Shown here one piece after another: positions 42,249 to 49,879 of a stretch of 64,000 bases of DNA (position 1 is the first letter of the stretch; every line of letters starts with the position of its first letter). Below the pieces are notes generated by a model. The model was not told the DNA's origin, searched no databases, and was given only the letters and a program-made list of their open reading frames with translations. The stretch spans positions 1,062,001 through 1,126,000 of the forward strand of contig JAVJNT010000002.1 in NCBI GenBank assembly GCA_040217175.1, given 5' to 3'. Origin of the DNA: Phycisphaerales bacterium. Lineage in GTDB: Bacteria; Planctomycetota; Phycisphaerae; Phycisphaerales; UBA1924. The position numbers and the translations under genes are program-made.

Positions 42249-42833
42249 CTAGCGCATCTTCTCGACGGCCCAGGCGATGGCCTCCTCGGCCGGCTCGGCG
42301 CCCCAGTTCCAGTCGAGCGACGTGGTCTGCGGCGGGTCCTTGCCGACGAATTCGCGTCGCGCCACCACGGCCCGCGCGGCCACGTCGATCAGCCTCGCGT
42401 CCCAGACCCAGCGATAGGCGTCGCCGGTCGTCTCTCCGGTGGCACCATCGACGTACGAACCAACCTTCACCTTCTCGCGCTCCACCAGGAGCAGCACGCC
42501 CAGGTCGGCCTCGCCGGTTGCGCGCAGGTCGACGGGGATCTTCGACTCGAACACGTACTTGATGTCGCCGGTCTGCCAGTCGGCGATCGCCAGCCCGCCG
42601 CCGGGTACGGCCTCGGCGCCGAGCCGCTCGGTCAGCGCACCCTCCTGGCTCAGGGACTGCGCGACGGCAGAGATCTCGTCCCGCCCGCGCTCCTCGGCCG
42701 CGAACGCCGATACCGCGCCCACCATGCCCTTGACCACGACGGCGCCAACGACGACGACGAGCACCAACGCGACGATCACGACCGGCTTGATGGCTCCACG
42801 CCGAACGCTTGCAACTCCACGAACCCGCACCAT
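42249..42833 (-). CDS. hypothetical single-pass membrane protein
   Basis: A 194-residue protein with one N-terminal membrane helix (AIKPVVIVALVLVVVVGAVVV). The exported part has a VFESKIPVDLRATGEADLG strand region and no domain I know. GGGGAGGG lies five bases before ATG 42833. It precedes the GIDE-domain gene in the same direction. Confidence 0.7.
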   Translation of the reverse strand: MVRVRGVASVRRGAIKPVVIVALVLVVVVGAVVVKGMVGAVSAFAAEERGRDEISAVAQSLSQEGALTERLGAEAVPGGGLAIADWQTGDIKYVFESKIPVDLRATGEADLGVLLLVEREKVKVGSYVDGATGETTGDAYRWVWDARLIDVAARAVVARREFVGKDPPQTTSLDWNWGAEPAEEAIAWAVEKMR

Positions 42834-43127
42834 GGCACGCCCTCCCCAGAGACGGGCGACCATCCGCCCGCTGAGACGGCATCGGCCGGATTCGGGACAC
42901 CCTGCATCGCCGGCCCGGAGATCCCGCCGGGGGCAGGAAGCCGTGACGGTCGTACGGGCGGGCATGGTTATCGAGCCCCCCGTCGCACGTTCGGAGAGCG
43001 CCCGGGCCCCCCTGCGGCCGAGGAGGCGCTGGCTTGACTTGGACCATCGCCGCCGCAACCCTTCCTGTTCCCGCGATCGGCCCTGGTGGAAAACGGTCGG
43101 CGGCGGGACCCGGAGGAAAACGCTCTC

Positions 43128-43331
43128 ATGGCGATCCGAATCAAGGCCCGCGGCGGCGAGTCCGTCGAACAGATGATGAAGCGCTTCAAGAAGCTCTGCG
43201 AGAAGGAAGGGCTGACGAAGGACATCAAGCGCAAGGAATTCTTCGAGAAGCCCAGCGAGCGCCGCCGCCGTGCCGCTCGCAAGGCCGTCAACAAGCGCAT
43301 CCGCGAGACCAGCGGCCCGCGCCGCGGCTGA
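43128..43331 (+). CDS. rpsU: 30S ribosomal protein S21
   Basis: Small-subunit protein of 67 residues. RIKARGGESVEQMMKRFKKL, then KEFFEKPSERRRR, are typical of S21. CGGAGGAAAA lies at 43111-43120 before ATG 43128; an in-frame ATG at 43086 would add 14 residues that do not fit the family. S21 sits close to the anti-Shine-Dalgarno end of 16S rRNA, so its presence fits the ribosome binding sites seen at part of the genes. Confidence 0.95.
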   Translation: MAIRIKARGGESVEQMMKRFKKLCEKEGLTKDIKRKEFFEKPSERRRRAARKAVNKRIRETSGPRRG

Positions 43332-43342
43332 GCAGCCGCCCC

Positions 43343-43618
43343 ATGGCCAAGCGCCCCGACCTGACGGCCAACCAGCAGAAGATCGTCGGGCGCTACTACG
43401 CCAACAAGGACGCCATCATCGAGACACGCCTCGGCGAGGTCGTGTCCGAGCTTTACATTGCCACCGCCGAGGGCAAGCAGGCCGCGCTCAAGCGCCTGTG
43501 GAACAGCGCCCGCGCCGCGCTCAAGCAAAAGGGCGTGGCCCAGGCCCAGATCGATCGCATCGTCGACGAGCAGGACCTCGAGGCCCTCGCCGCGCTGGCA
43601 GGCCGCGTCTCGCGATAG
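43343..43618 (+). CDS. small conserved hypothetical protein
   Basis: A 91-residue helical, charged protein directly after rpsU (11 bases). KRPDLTANQQKIVGRYYANK and EVVSELYIATAEGKQAAL form the core. I do not recognise a domain. No Shine-Dalgarno is seen; it probably depends on translation coupling from rpsU. Confidence 0.7.
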   Translation: MAKRPDLTANQQKIVGRYYANKDAIIETRLGEVVSELYIATAEGKQAALKRLWNSARAALKQKGVAQAQIDRIVDEQDLEALAALAGRVSR

Positions 43619-43622
43619 CCAG

Positions 43623-44870
43623 TCACGCGTCTCCGAGCCGGCCCTCGAGATCGAGCCGCACCCACACGACCGAGTGCAGCACGGGGTGCTCGATGCGCAC
43701 GCGGAAGAGCACCATCTCCTCCACGTCCCAACCCAGCCGATCGCCCACGCGCCGAACCATGCCCGGGTAGGCCGGCATCTCCGGCGCACTCACCGCGCCG
43801 CTCCCGCGACCGCCGCGCACCAGTCGCTCGGCTACCGGCAGCAACAGCCCGGCATCGTCACCCGGCCAGGCCGTGGTCTCGGGCCGACGCGACAGCACGC
43901 GCAGGCTCGGGTGGGCCGGGCCGAACGCGTCCTCGGCCAGCAGGCTCGGATCGACGAGCATGTCCTGGTACAGCACCTGCGCCGGAGTGGCAACCTCGTG
44001 GATGTTGCCGATGGCGGCGGTGCCGTCGGGCGAGCGGATCGGCAGCCCGCGCGTCATGTCGCACAGGTAGCAGCTCACCGCCGACGTCGTGCCCAGCCGA
44101 TCGACCTCGGCCACGAACCTCGTGTAGCCGTCCTTGCCAACGATCGCCGAGATCGACGGCAGTGGCTCGGTCGAGAACGCCTCGACCAGGCCAACGGGTC
44201 CGTGCGGTGCAGCATCACCAAACACCGGCTCGCGCGTGCGCACGTTGCCCTCACCCTGATCGAAGCGGTGCCGGGAGATCTCCAGCGGCACGTCGGGCCG
44301 CAGGCGTCGCAGCCCCTCCAGCCCGCGCAGCGAGCACATCTCGATGAAGCCCGGCGTCTGCGATCGGCGGACCAGCAGCGTAAAGAGGTCGACGTCGCAG
44401 CAACGCCCGACGAGCTCGCGGTTCACGCGGTACGCCGTCCGCTTCAGCTCGGCGTCGTGCCCGGCGATGCCGTCGCCGCTCACCGACCGCACCATCAGGT
44501 CGAAGCTGCTGCGGTCGTCGGCGTGGTCGCTCACGGCCCCGTGGAACAGATCGGTCGCCGCCTGCACGCGATCGGTGATTTCGGCGGGCACGCCCGCCTT
44601 CGTTGCCGCCAGCAGCACCTGCCTGGTCGCCGCCTTACCGGGCACGCGGGCACCCGAGCCCAGCGGATTCTCCGACGTCGCGACCCGATAGACCTGCCAT
44701 GCCAGCTTCTTGCTGATCCCCAACGCCCGCTCGACGCCGATGGCCCCGGGGCCCTCGCGGGGTACGGCCGATAACAGCTCGGCATACGCCGATCGCACGC
44801 CCGTGATGGCCTCAACCACCGACGCATCGAGCACGTCGACGGAGGCTGGGCTGGGATCGGCGGCGGACAT
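43623..44870 (-). CDS. unknown protein with possible N-terminal HTH
   Basis: A 415-residue protein of unknown function. A helical segment near residues 42-60 (IGVERALGISKKLAWQVYRV) could be a helix-turn-helix. The rest is mixed alpha/beta with no signal peptide or membrane helix, so it is cytoplasmic. I chose ATG 44870; TATAAA lies seven bases upstream, so the message may be leaderless. An 18-bp perfect palindrome sits 47 bases before the start. A regulator bound at its own promoter is a fair guess. It converges on the gene at 43343 with four bases between stops. Confidence 0.75.
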   Translation of the reverse strand: MSAADPSPASVDVLDASVVEAITGVRSAYAELLSAVPREGPGAIGVERALGISKKLAWQVYRVATSENPLGSGARVPGKAATRQVLLAATKAGVPAEITDRVQAATDLFHGAVSDHADDRSSFDLMVRSVSGDGIAGHDAELKRTAYRVNRELVGRCCDVDLFTLLVRRSQTPGFIEMCSLRGLEGLRRLRPDVPLEISRHRFDQGEGNVRTREPVFGDAAPHGPVGLVEAFSTEPLPSISAIVGKDGYTRFVAEVDRLGTTSAVSCYLCDMTRGLPIRSPDGTAAIGNIHEVATPAQVLYQDMLVDPSLLAEDAFGPAHPSLRVLSRRPETTAWPGDDAGLLLPVAERLVRGGRGSGAVSAPEMPAYPGMVRRVGDRLGWDVEEMVLFRVRIEHPVLHSVVWVRLDLEGRLGDA

Positions 44871-44916
44871 GATTGCATTTATAGCCTGATTTCGCACAAC
44901 GCCGAGGCAGACTTGC

Positions 44917-44934
44917 AATATTTCTAGAAATATT
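44917..44934. promoter_or_regulatory. 18-bp perfect palindrome (operator candidate)
   Basis: AATATTTCTAGAAATATT is identical on both strands. It lies in an AT-rich patch between the unknown gene starting at 44870 (minus) and the dockerin-protein gene starting at 45071 (plus), and could regulate either. Its perfection in a GC-rich genome makes chance unlikely. Confidence 0.6.
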
Positions 44935-45070
44935 TAGAAAACCTCTTGTGCCGATCGTCCGGATCCGTTAGAGTGCCACGTTCACACGCCGCACGCGTCT
45001 TGCTGCGCAGTGGCACCAGGGCGAACACCATGCACACTGCCCCCGGGCGGCTCGGAGAGGAAGGAACACG

Positions 45071-46651
45071 ATGCCCAAGAACGCGATCTTCGGTTGTACC
45101 ACGCTACTGGCCTGCGCTGGCCTCACCGCTCCGGCTGTGGCCCAGGTGCCCGGCTTCGACACCCGCGACGGCTGGCCGCTGATCTTCGGCCCGGGCCCGT
45201 CGGTCGACGGCGGCATGATGGTCAACATGGACGCCGACCCCGAGCTGGAGATGGTCCACGTGGTGCAGGATCGCCTGTACGCGCTCAACCTCGACGGGAC
45301 GAACGTGCCCGGCTTTCCGCGCGTCCTGACGCCGGGCCAGGGCACGTTCGGCGCGCCGGCATTCGGCGACGTCGACGGCGACGGCGAGGAAGAAATCGTC
45401 GTCCAGACGTTCTTCTTCGGCATCCGCGGCAACGTCTTCGCCATCAACAAGGACGGCTCGACCGTGCCGGGGTTTCCGGTCTCGGTCGGCGGCCCGTTCA
45501 AGAGCCCGGCCCTGGCCGACCTCGACGGCGATGGTGACCTCGAGATCCTCGTCAACGCCAACTCGGGCGGCGAGGCGCAACTCTCCGCGATCGAGGGCGA
45601 CGGTACGCAGCGCGCTGGCTTCCCCGTCGTGCTCGACAACATCTCGAGCGGCGGTTCACCGGCCGTCGGCGACATCAACGGCGACGGCGTACCCGAGATC
45701 GTCGTCTCCTCGTTCTACACCGTGTACGCGTTCGATGCCGACGGCAACACGCTCTCGGGCTTCCCGTACACGCCCAGCGAGGGCGGCACGATCCAGACGC
45801 TGAACTATAACTCGGCGGGCCTGGCCGACCTCGACGGCGACGGCGCGCGCGAGATCGTCTTCGCCACCACCAACGAGGTCGATCCATTCACCGGCCGCAT
45901 CTACGTGCTCGACTTCGCCGGCAACCTGCGCCCGGGCTGGCCCACCACCACCGAGTTCTCGATCTTCACGCCGCCCAGCATCGCCGATGTCGACGGGGAC
46001 GGCAACCTCGACGTGGCCATCGGCGATCGCACGCTCTCGCCCACTCCGCTCGCCAGCATCCAGGTATGGGACCGCGACGGCGTGCCGCTGCCGGGCTGGC
46101 CCGTCACGGGCGTCGTCGGCGCGGTGCACGCGCAGATCATGATCGCCGACGTCGACGCCGACGGGTTTGTCGAGCTGCTCGTCGACGACAACACCGCCGT
46201 CACCCCGCTCTACGGCTTCAACCACGACGGCACGCAGATCGACGGGTGGCCATTGCCCGTCGGCTCGGCATCCTCGTTCCAGCAGTCGCCCACGATCGGC
46301 GACTTCGACGGCGATGGATTCATGGACCTCAGCGTGAGCGGCAACGACCTGGTCGACAACCAGACATACTTGTTCCAGCTCGCCTCGGACACCGTCATCT
46401 ACGATCCTGACCTCGCGCCCGTCCGCACGTACCAATACAACGTCCGTCGCGACGGCGTAGCCGACAGCATCGAAGCAACCCCCTGCCGGCCCGACTTCGA
46501 CGGCGACGGTGTGCTCACCATCTTCGACTTTCTTGCGTTCCAGAACGCCTTCGACGCGGGCGACCTCGCGGCCGATTTCGACGGCGACGGCTCGCTCACG
46601 CTGTTCGACTTCCTCGCCTTCCAGAACGAGTTCGACGCCGGCTGCGAGTGA
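45071..46651 (+). CDS. secreted FG-GAP/VCBS-like repeat protein with GC-type dockerin tail
   Basis: A 526-residue exported protein. A signal peptide (MPKNAIFGCTTLLACAGLTAPAVA) follows GAGAGGAAGG. The body has about seven repeats of the FG-GAP/VCBS type, each with an Asp-rich calcium loop (DVDGDGEEEIVV, DLDGDGDLEILV, DINGDGVPEIVV), which fold as an integrin-like propeller. The tail holds two EF-hand units (DFDGDGVLTIFDFLAFQNAF and a second) between two Cys. DNA of the tail is nearly the same as in the gene at 209-1570. A calcium-dependent surface protein is likely. Confidence 0.9.
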   Translation: MPKNAIFGCTTLLACAGLTAPAVAQVPGFDTRDGWPLIFGPGPSVDGGMMVNMDADPELEMVHVVQDRLYALNLDGTNVPGFPRVLTPGQGTFGAPAFGDVDGDGEEEIVVQTFFFGIRGNVFAINKDGSTVPGFPVSVGGPFKSPALADLDGDGDLEILVNANSGGEAQLSAIEGDGTQRAGFPVVLDNISSGGSPAVGDINGDGVPEIVVSSFYTVYAFDADGNTLSGFPYTPSEGGTIQTLNYNSAGLADLDGDGAREIVFATTNEVDPFTGRIYVLDFAGNLRPGWPTTTEFSIFTPPSIADVDGDGNLDVAIGDRTLSPTPLASIQVWDRDGVPLPGWPVTGVVGAVHAQIMIADVDADGFVELLVDDNTAVTPLYGFNHDGTQIDGWPLPVGSASSFQQSPTIGDFDGDGFMDLSVSGNDLVDNQTYLFQLASDTVIYDPDLAPVRTYQYNVRRDGVADSIEATPCRPDFDGDGVLTIFDFLAFQNAFDAGDLAADFDGDGSLTLFDFLAFQNEFDAGCE

Positions 46652-46654
46652 GCA

Positions 46655-47614
46655 CTACGCCTTGGCTCGCCGTCGCCGTGGCTTGAAGATTGCCGTTGCC
46701 TGGGCCGGTGCGCGGAGATCGCGGACCGGCCCGTTGCTCACGCGCTCCATCGCGCTCTTCGCCATGTCGGACGAATACTCGCAGCCGACGTACCGCCGGC
46801 CCAGGGCCGTGGCCGCGACGGCGGTGGTACCGCTCCCGGTGAAGGGGTCGAGCACGAGGTCGCCTTCGTTGCTCGTGGCGCGCACGACGCGAGCGAGGTA
46901 GAGCTCGGGAAGCTGGTTGTCGTGCCTGCCGCGGCGTTCGGCGTTGTTGCCCTGGATGCGGCCCCAGTACTGGCCGTACCACACGTCCATCGGCAGGCGC
47001 ATGCCGGCGGGCATGCCGTCCTTCTTGTCCATCGTGCGCGGGTCGAAGTACGTCGTCGCGCGGTCGCTGGGCTCCAGCACCTCTTCGGGGTTCCAGGTGC
47101 GGTTCTTGGGGTCCTTGCAGAAGTACAGCACGTGCACCTTGCTGTTGATGAACCGGCCCGTCGTGTTCTGTCCGAAGCGGTAGTGCCACACGCACCAGTT
47201 GACCATGTGCAGGCCGCGCTGCTTGAGGTGCACCACGATCTCGGCGGCCCAGTCGTCGGGGATGTTGATCCACAGGCTGCCCGTGGGCTTGAGTGCCTGG
47301 ATGCACAGGTCGATCCAGCGCTGCGTAAACGCCGTCACCTCGCCAGGCTCGCCGAAGCTCTGCGACACGTCGCAGTACTCCTCGTCGGGCATCGAGTCGT
47401 CCCACTTGTCGTAGCCGCGGGCCCAGTTGAAGGGCGGGTCGGCGAAGACAAGGTCGACCTGGCCCTTCGCGCACTCGGGAATCTGCGGCAAGAGCTCTCG
47501 ACAATCGCCCACGAACACCCGGCAGTCTGGCAATTCTCCGCCGCTCGGGCGCAAGGGCTTCGGCAGCTTCGACTTGGATCGCGTCGTGGGTTTCGTGGTC
47601 GCTGAGGCGGGCAT
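46655..47614 (-). CDS. orphan DNA methyltransferase (N6-adenine or N4-cytosine, beta-class order)
   Basis: A 319-residue SAM-dependent methyltransferase. Motif IV (FADPPFNW, near residue 55) comes before motif I (DPFTGSGTTAV, near 262), the beta-class order shared by N6-adenine and N4-cytosine enzymes. The DPPF form is compatible with both. No restriction endonuclease gene is adjacent, so it may act in regulation or protect DNA from an enzyme encoded elsewhere. I chose ATG 47614: TACACT lies five bases upstream with no ribosome binding site, and longer frames add low-complexity residues. The specificity is unknown. Confidence 0.88.
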   Translation of the reverse strand: MPASATTKPTTRSKSKLPKPLRPSGGELPDCRVFVGDCRELLPQIPECAKGQVDLVFADPPFNWARGYDKWDDSMPDEEYCDVSQSFGEPGEVTAFTQRWIDLCIQALKPTGSLWINIPDDWAAEIVVHLKQRGLHMVNWCVWHYRFGQNTTGRFINSKVHVLYFCKDPKNRTWNPEEVLEPSDRATTYFDPRTMDKKDGMPAGMRLPMDVWYGQYWGRIQGNNAERRGRHDNQLPELYLARVVRATSNEGDLVLDPFTGSGTTAVAATALGRRYVGCEYSSDMAKSAMERVSNGPVRDLRAPAQATAIFKPRRRRAKA

Positions 47615-47740
47615 CGAAGAGTGTACCGCGCTCTTGCGGATTGCGCCACCGCGCGTGATGGACAAGGAGCATGTGCGCCGATACGTTCTCCCCGGCCCGA
47701 TCGATGTTGCCCGGGCCAACGCGCACCGAAGAGAGAGGTC

Positions 47741-47983
47741 GTGGCCGTGCAGGACAATCCGCGCAAGAGCACGGCCGGGCTCTGGTCGAGCCCGGCCGTT
47801 CGTGCCATCCGTCTCGGCGGGTTGTGCGTTGTCGCGGCGGCGGGCCTCATGGCCGCCGGAGCCCTCGTCGTGCGCCAGCCCACGGCTTCCGCGGGCAAGG
47901 CCAGCCTGGCGCTGCTCGTGCTCCCCGGCCTGGCGCTCGGCGCCCTCGCCATCCATCGGGCGGTGCGCCTGGGCCGGGGCTAG
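47741..47983 (+). CDS. small two-helix membrane protein
   Basis: 80 residues from GTG 47741, preceded by GAGAGAGG. Two hydrophobic helices (LGGLCVVAAAGLMAAGALVV and LALLVLPGLALGALAI) and short basic ends. Function unknown. It converges on the AhpD-like gene with seven bases between stops. Confidence 0.5.
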   Translation: MAVQDNPRKSTAGLWSSPAVRAIRLGGLCVVAAAGLMAAGALVVRQPTASAGKASLALLVLPGLALGALAIHRAVRLGRG

Positions 47984-47990
47984 GCGGGCC

Positions 47991-48539
47991 TCAGCTCGCG
48001 CCGGCCGTCTCGAGGGCGGGGGCCTGCGGCAGGTCGACGTCGGTGCCGTTCACGTGGTTGAAGTAGTTCGTGAAGAAGTTCAGCGCCACTGCGGCGATGA
48101 CCTCGACCACGTCGCCGTCGTCGTAGCCGGCGTCCTTGAACGCCCGCAGGTCGCCCTCGTCGGCGAAGCCCTTCTTCTCGAGCAGGGACCGCGTGAACGT
48201 CACCAGGGCGCCGAGCTTCGCGTCGTCGAGGTCGCCGCGGCGGGCGGCGATGGTCTGGGCCTCGCTGAGGCCCGCGCCCTTGCCGATGTGCGTATGGGCC
48301 GCCAGGCAGTACTCGCAGTCGTTCTGCTGGGCCGTCACCAGGGCGACGATCTCGCGCTCGGCGGCGGTCAGGCTGCCCTCGGCCAGGGCTCCGCTCATCC
48401 CCAGGTAGGCCTGGAGGCCGGCGGGCGAGTTAGCCATGCCCTTGAAGATGTTCAGGTGCTTGCCCTTCAGCGGGCCGTCGAACAGCTCCTTGGCCTTCCC
48501 GGTGGCGGTGCTCGGATCGATCGTGTTCAGGCGTGGCAT
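47991..48539 (-). CDS. carboxymuconolactone decarboxylase / AhpD-like protein
   Basis: A 182-residue all-helical protein of the AhpD-like superfamily. The redox pair CEYC followed by LAAH is the signature of the peroxidase-related branch, so a thiol peroxidase-related role is likelier than decarboxylation. AAGGAG precedes ATG 48539. No ahpC or dihydrolipoamide genes are nearby. Confidence 0.87.
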   Translation of the reverse strand: MPRLNTIDPSTATGKAKELFDGPLKGKHLNIFKGMANSPAGLQAYLGMSGALAEGSLTAAEREIVALVTAQQNDCEYCLAAHTHIGKGAGLSEAQTIAARRGDLDDAKLGALVTFTRSLLEKKGFADEGDLRAFKDAGYDDGDVVEVIAAVALNFFTNYFNHVNGTDVDLPQAPALETAGAS

Positions 48540-48660
48540 CGTGGTCTCCTTTGGCTTTGAAGCGTGCTGGTTCAGACTCCGTGCCGGGGCGAACCACGGC
48601 CCATGGAGGCCTATTCATGTATCTGCATTTAATTTTTCGCCGTCCTAACTTTGGCCACGC

Positions 48661-48688
48661 AAAAAGCCGGCCCACGAGGGACCGGCTT
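48661..48688 (-). terminator. rho-independent terminator of the histone-like gene
   Basis: On the minus strand AAGCCGG pairs with CCGGCTT with an inner CCC/GGG and one bulge, followed by TTTTTGCG. It lies 40 bases after the stop at 48729. Confidence 0.75.
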
Positions 48689-48728
48689 CGTTCGGGTCGT
48701 CGAGCCTTGAGCGGCCCGGCAACGTGAC

Positions 48729-49643
48729 TCAGGCGGCGCGGCGACGCGGGCCCGAGCGACGCGACGCGAGCGTGTAGCTGCGGGTCGTCGAGGCAGCGCG
48801 GCGGACCGTGCCCTTGCGAGCGCTGGGCTTGCGGGCGGCCGTCTTGCGACCGGTGCTGCGAGCCTTGGTCGTGGTGCGCTTAGCCGTCGAACGCTTCGCG
48901 GCCGGCTTGGTGGTCCGGGCCTTGGTGGTCCGGGCCTTCGAGGTGCGTGCCTTGGTCGTGCGCTTGGCGGTCGTGCGGGTCGACGCCTTGCGAGCCGTGC
49001 TCTTCCGAGCGGCGGGCTTGCGGGCGGCGGACTTCCGCGCGGTGGTCCGCTTGGCGGTCGTGCGGGTCGAGGCCTTGCGAGCCGTGCTCTTGCGAGCGGC
49101 AGGCTTGCGGGTGGCGGTCTTGCGCGCCGTGGTCCGCTTGGCGGCGGTACCGGTCTTGCGCGTGGTGCGCTTGGCGGTGGTGCCGGTCTTCCGCGCCGTA
49201 GTCCGCTTGGCGGCGGCGCGGGTCGAGGTCTTGCGAGCCGTGCTCTTGCGAGCGGCGGGCTTGCGGGTGGCGGTCTTGCGCGCCGTGGTCCGCTTGGCGG
49301 CGGTACCGGTCTTGCGCGTGGTGCGCTTGGCGGTGGTGCCGGTCTTGCGCGTGGTGCGCTTGGCGGTGGTGCCGGTCTTGCGAGCGGTCGTCCGCTTGGC
49401 GGCCGGTTTGGCCGTCTTGCGGGTCGGGCTCTTGCGGGCGGTGGTCCGCTTGGCGGTCGAGCCCGAGGTGCGGGTGGTCTTCCGGGTGGTGCTCTTGCGG
49501 GCGCCGGTCCGGCCGGTGGTGCGCTTGGCGGCGGTCTTGCTGCCGGTAGCGCGGGTGCGGCGCGACGGGGCCGTCCGGGCCGCGTGCGTGCGGCTGGCGG
49601 TCTTGCCGGTCGTGCGGCGGCGAGTCGAAGATGTCCTCTTCAT
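48729..49643 (-). CDS. histone H1-like Lys/Arg/Thr/Ala repeat protein
   Basis: A 304-residue, extremely basic low-complexity protein made almost only of Lys, Arg, Thr, Ala and Ser in units such as AKRTTARKTGT and RKPAARKSTARK. It resembles histone H1 tails and the chlamydial Hc2 protein, and probably coats or compacts DNA; an RNA-binding role is also possible. There is no globular domain. GGAG precedes ATG 49643 and a terminator follows. Internal duplication at the DNA level shows recent expansion, so the length likely varies between strains. Confidence 0.85.
   Translation of the reverse strand: MKRTSSTRRRTTGKTASRTHAARTAPSRRTRATGSKTAAKRTTGRTGARKSTTRKTTRTSGSTAKRTTARKSPTRKTAKPAAKRTTARKTGTTAKRTTRKTGTTAKRTTRKTGTAAKRTTARKTATRKPAARKSTARKTSTRAAAKRTTARKTGTTAKRTTRKTGTAAKRTTARKTATRKPAARKSTARKASTRTTAKRTTARKSAARKPAARKSTARKASTRTTAKRTTKARTSKARTTKARTTKPAAKRSTAKRTTTKARSTGRKTAARKPSARKGTVRRAASTTRSYTLASRRSGPRRRAA
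49081..49349. repeat. imperfect tandem duplication of 156 bp inside the histone-like gene
   Basis: The segment from about 49081 recurs almost unchanged from about 49237, an offset of 156 bases or 52 codons. About 110 bases are identical apart from a few changes. The offset is a multiple of three, so the frame is kept. Shorter units of the same theme fill the rest of the gene. Confidence 0.8.
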
Positions 49644-49879
49644 TGCGTGAATCTCCAAGCGGGCCGCCTTCAGGTTGCTCCCGGGAGGACCGATGTGGTC
49701 CTGCACAGCCGGGCGATATGGTTCGTGCGGCCTGTTCCAGTTCGTCCGGTCGCCGTCAGTGGCGGATAACCCCGAACGCTGGGTCCATCGACGCAACATC
49801 ACACGCCCATGAGCGAATCCGACGAAAAAAAGTAAAACCGACCCCATTCGCGCAAAACCCGCGCATAAGAAAGCCCGAC

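Noticed and set aside
48808-49650. A 280-codon frame opposite the histone-like gene made of Val/Leu/Arg/Ala repeats
   Set aside because: It is the complement of a repeat-encoding sequence. The terminator and ribosome binding site belong to the minus-strand frame.
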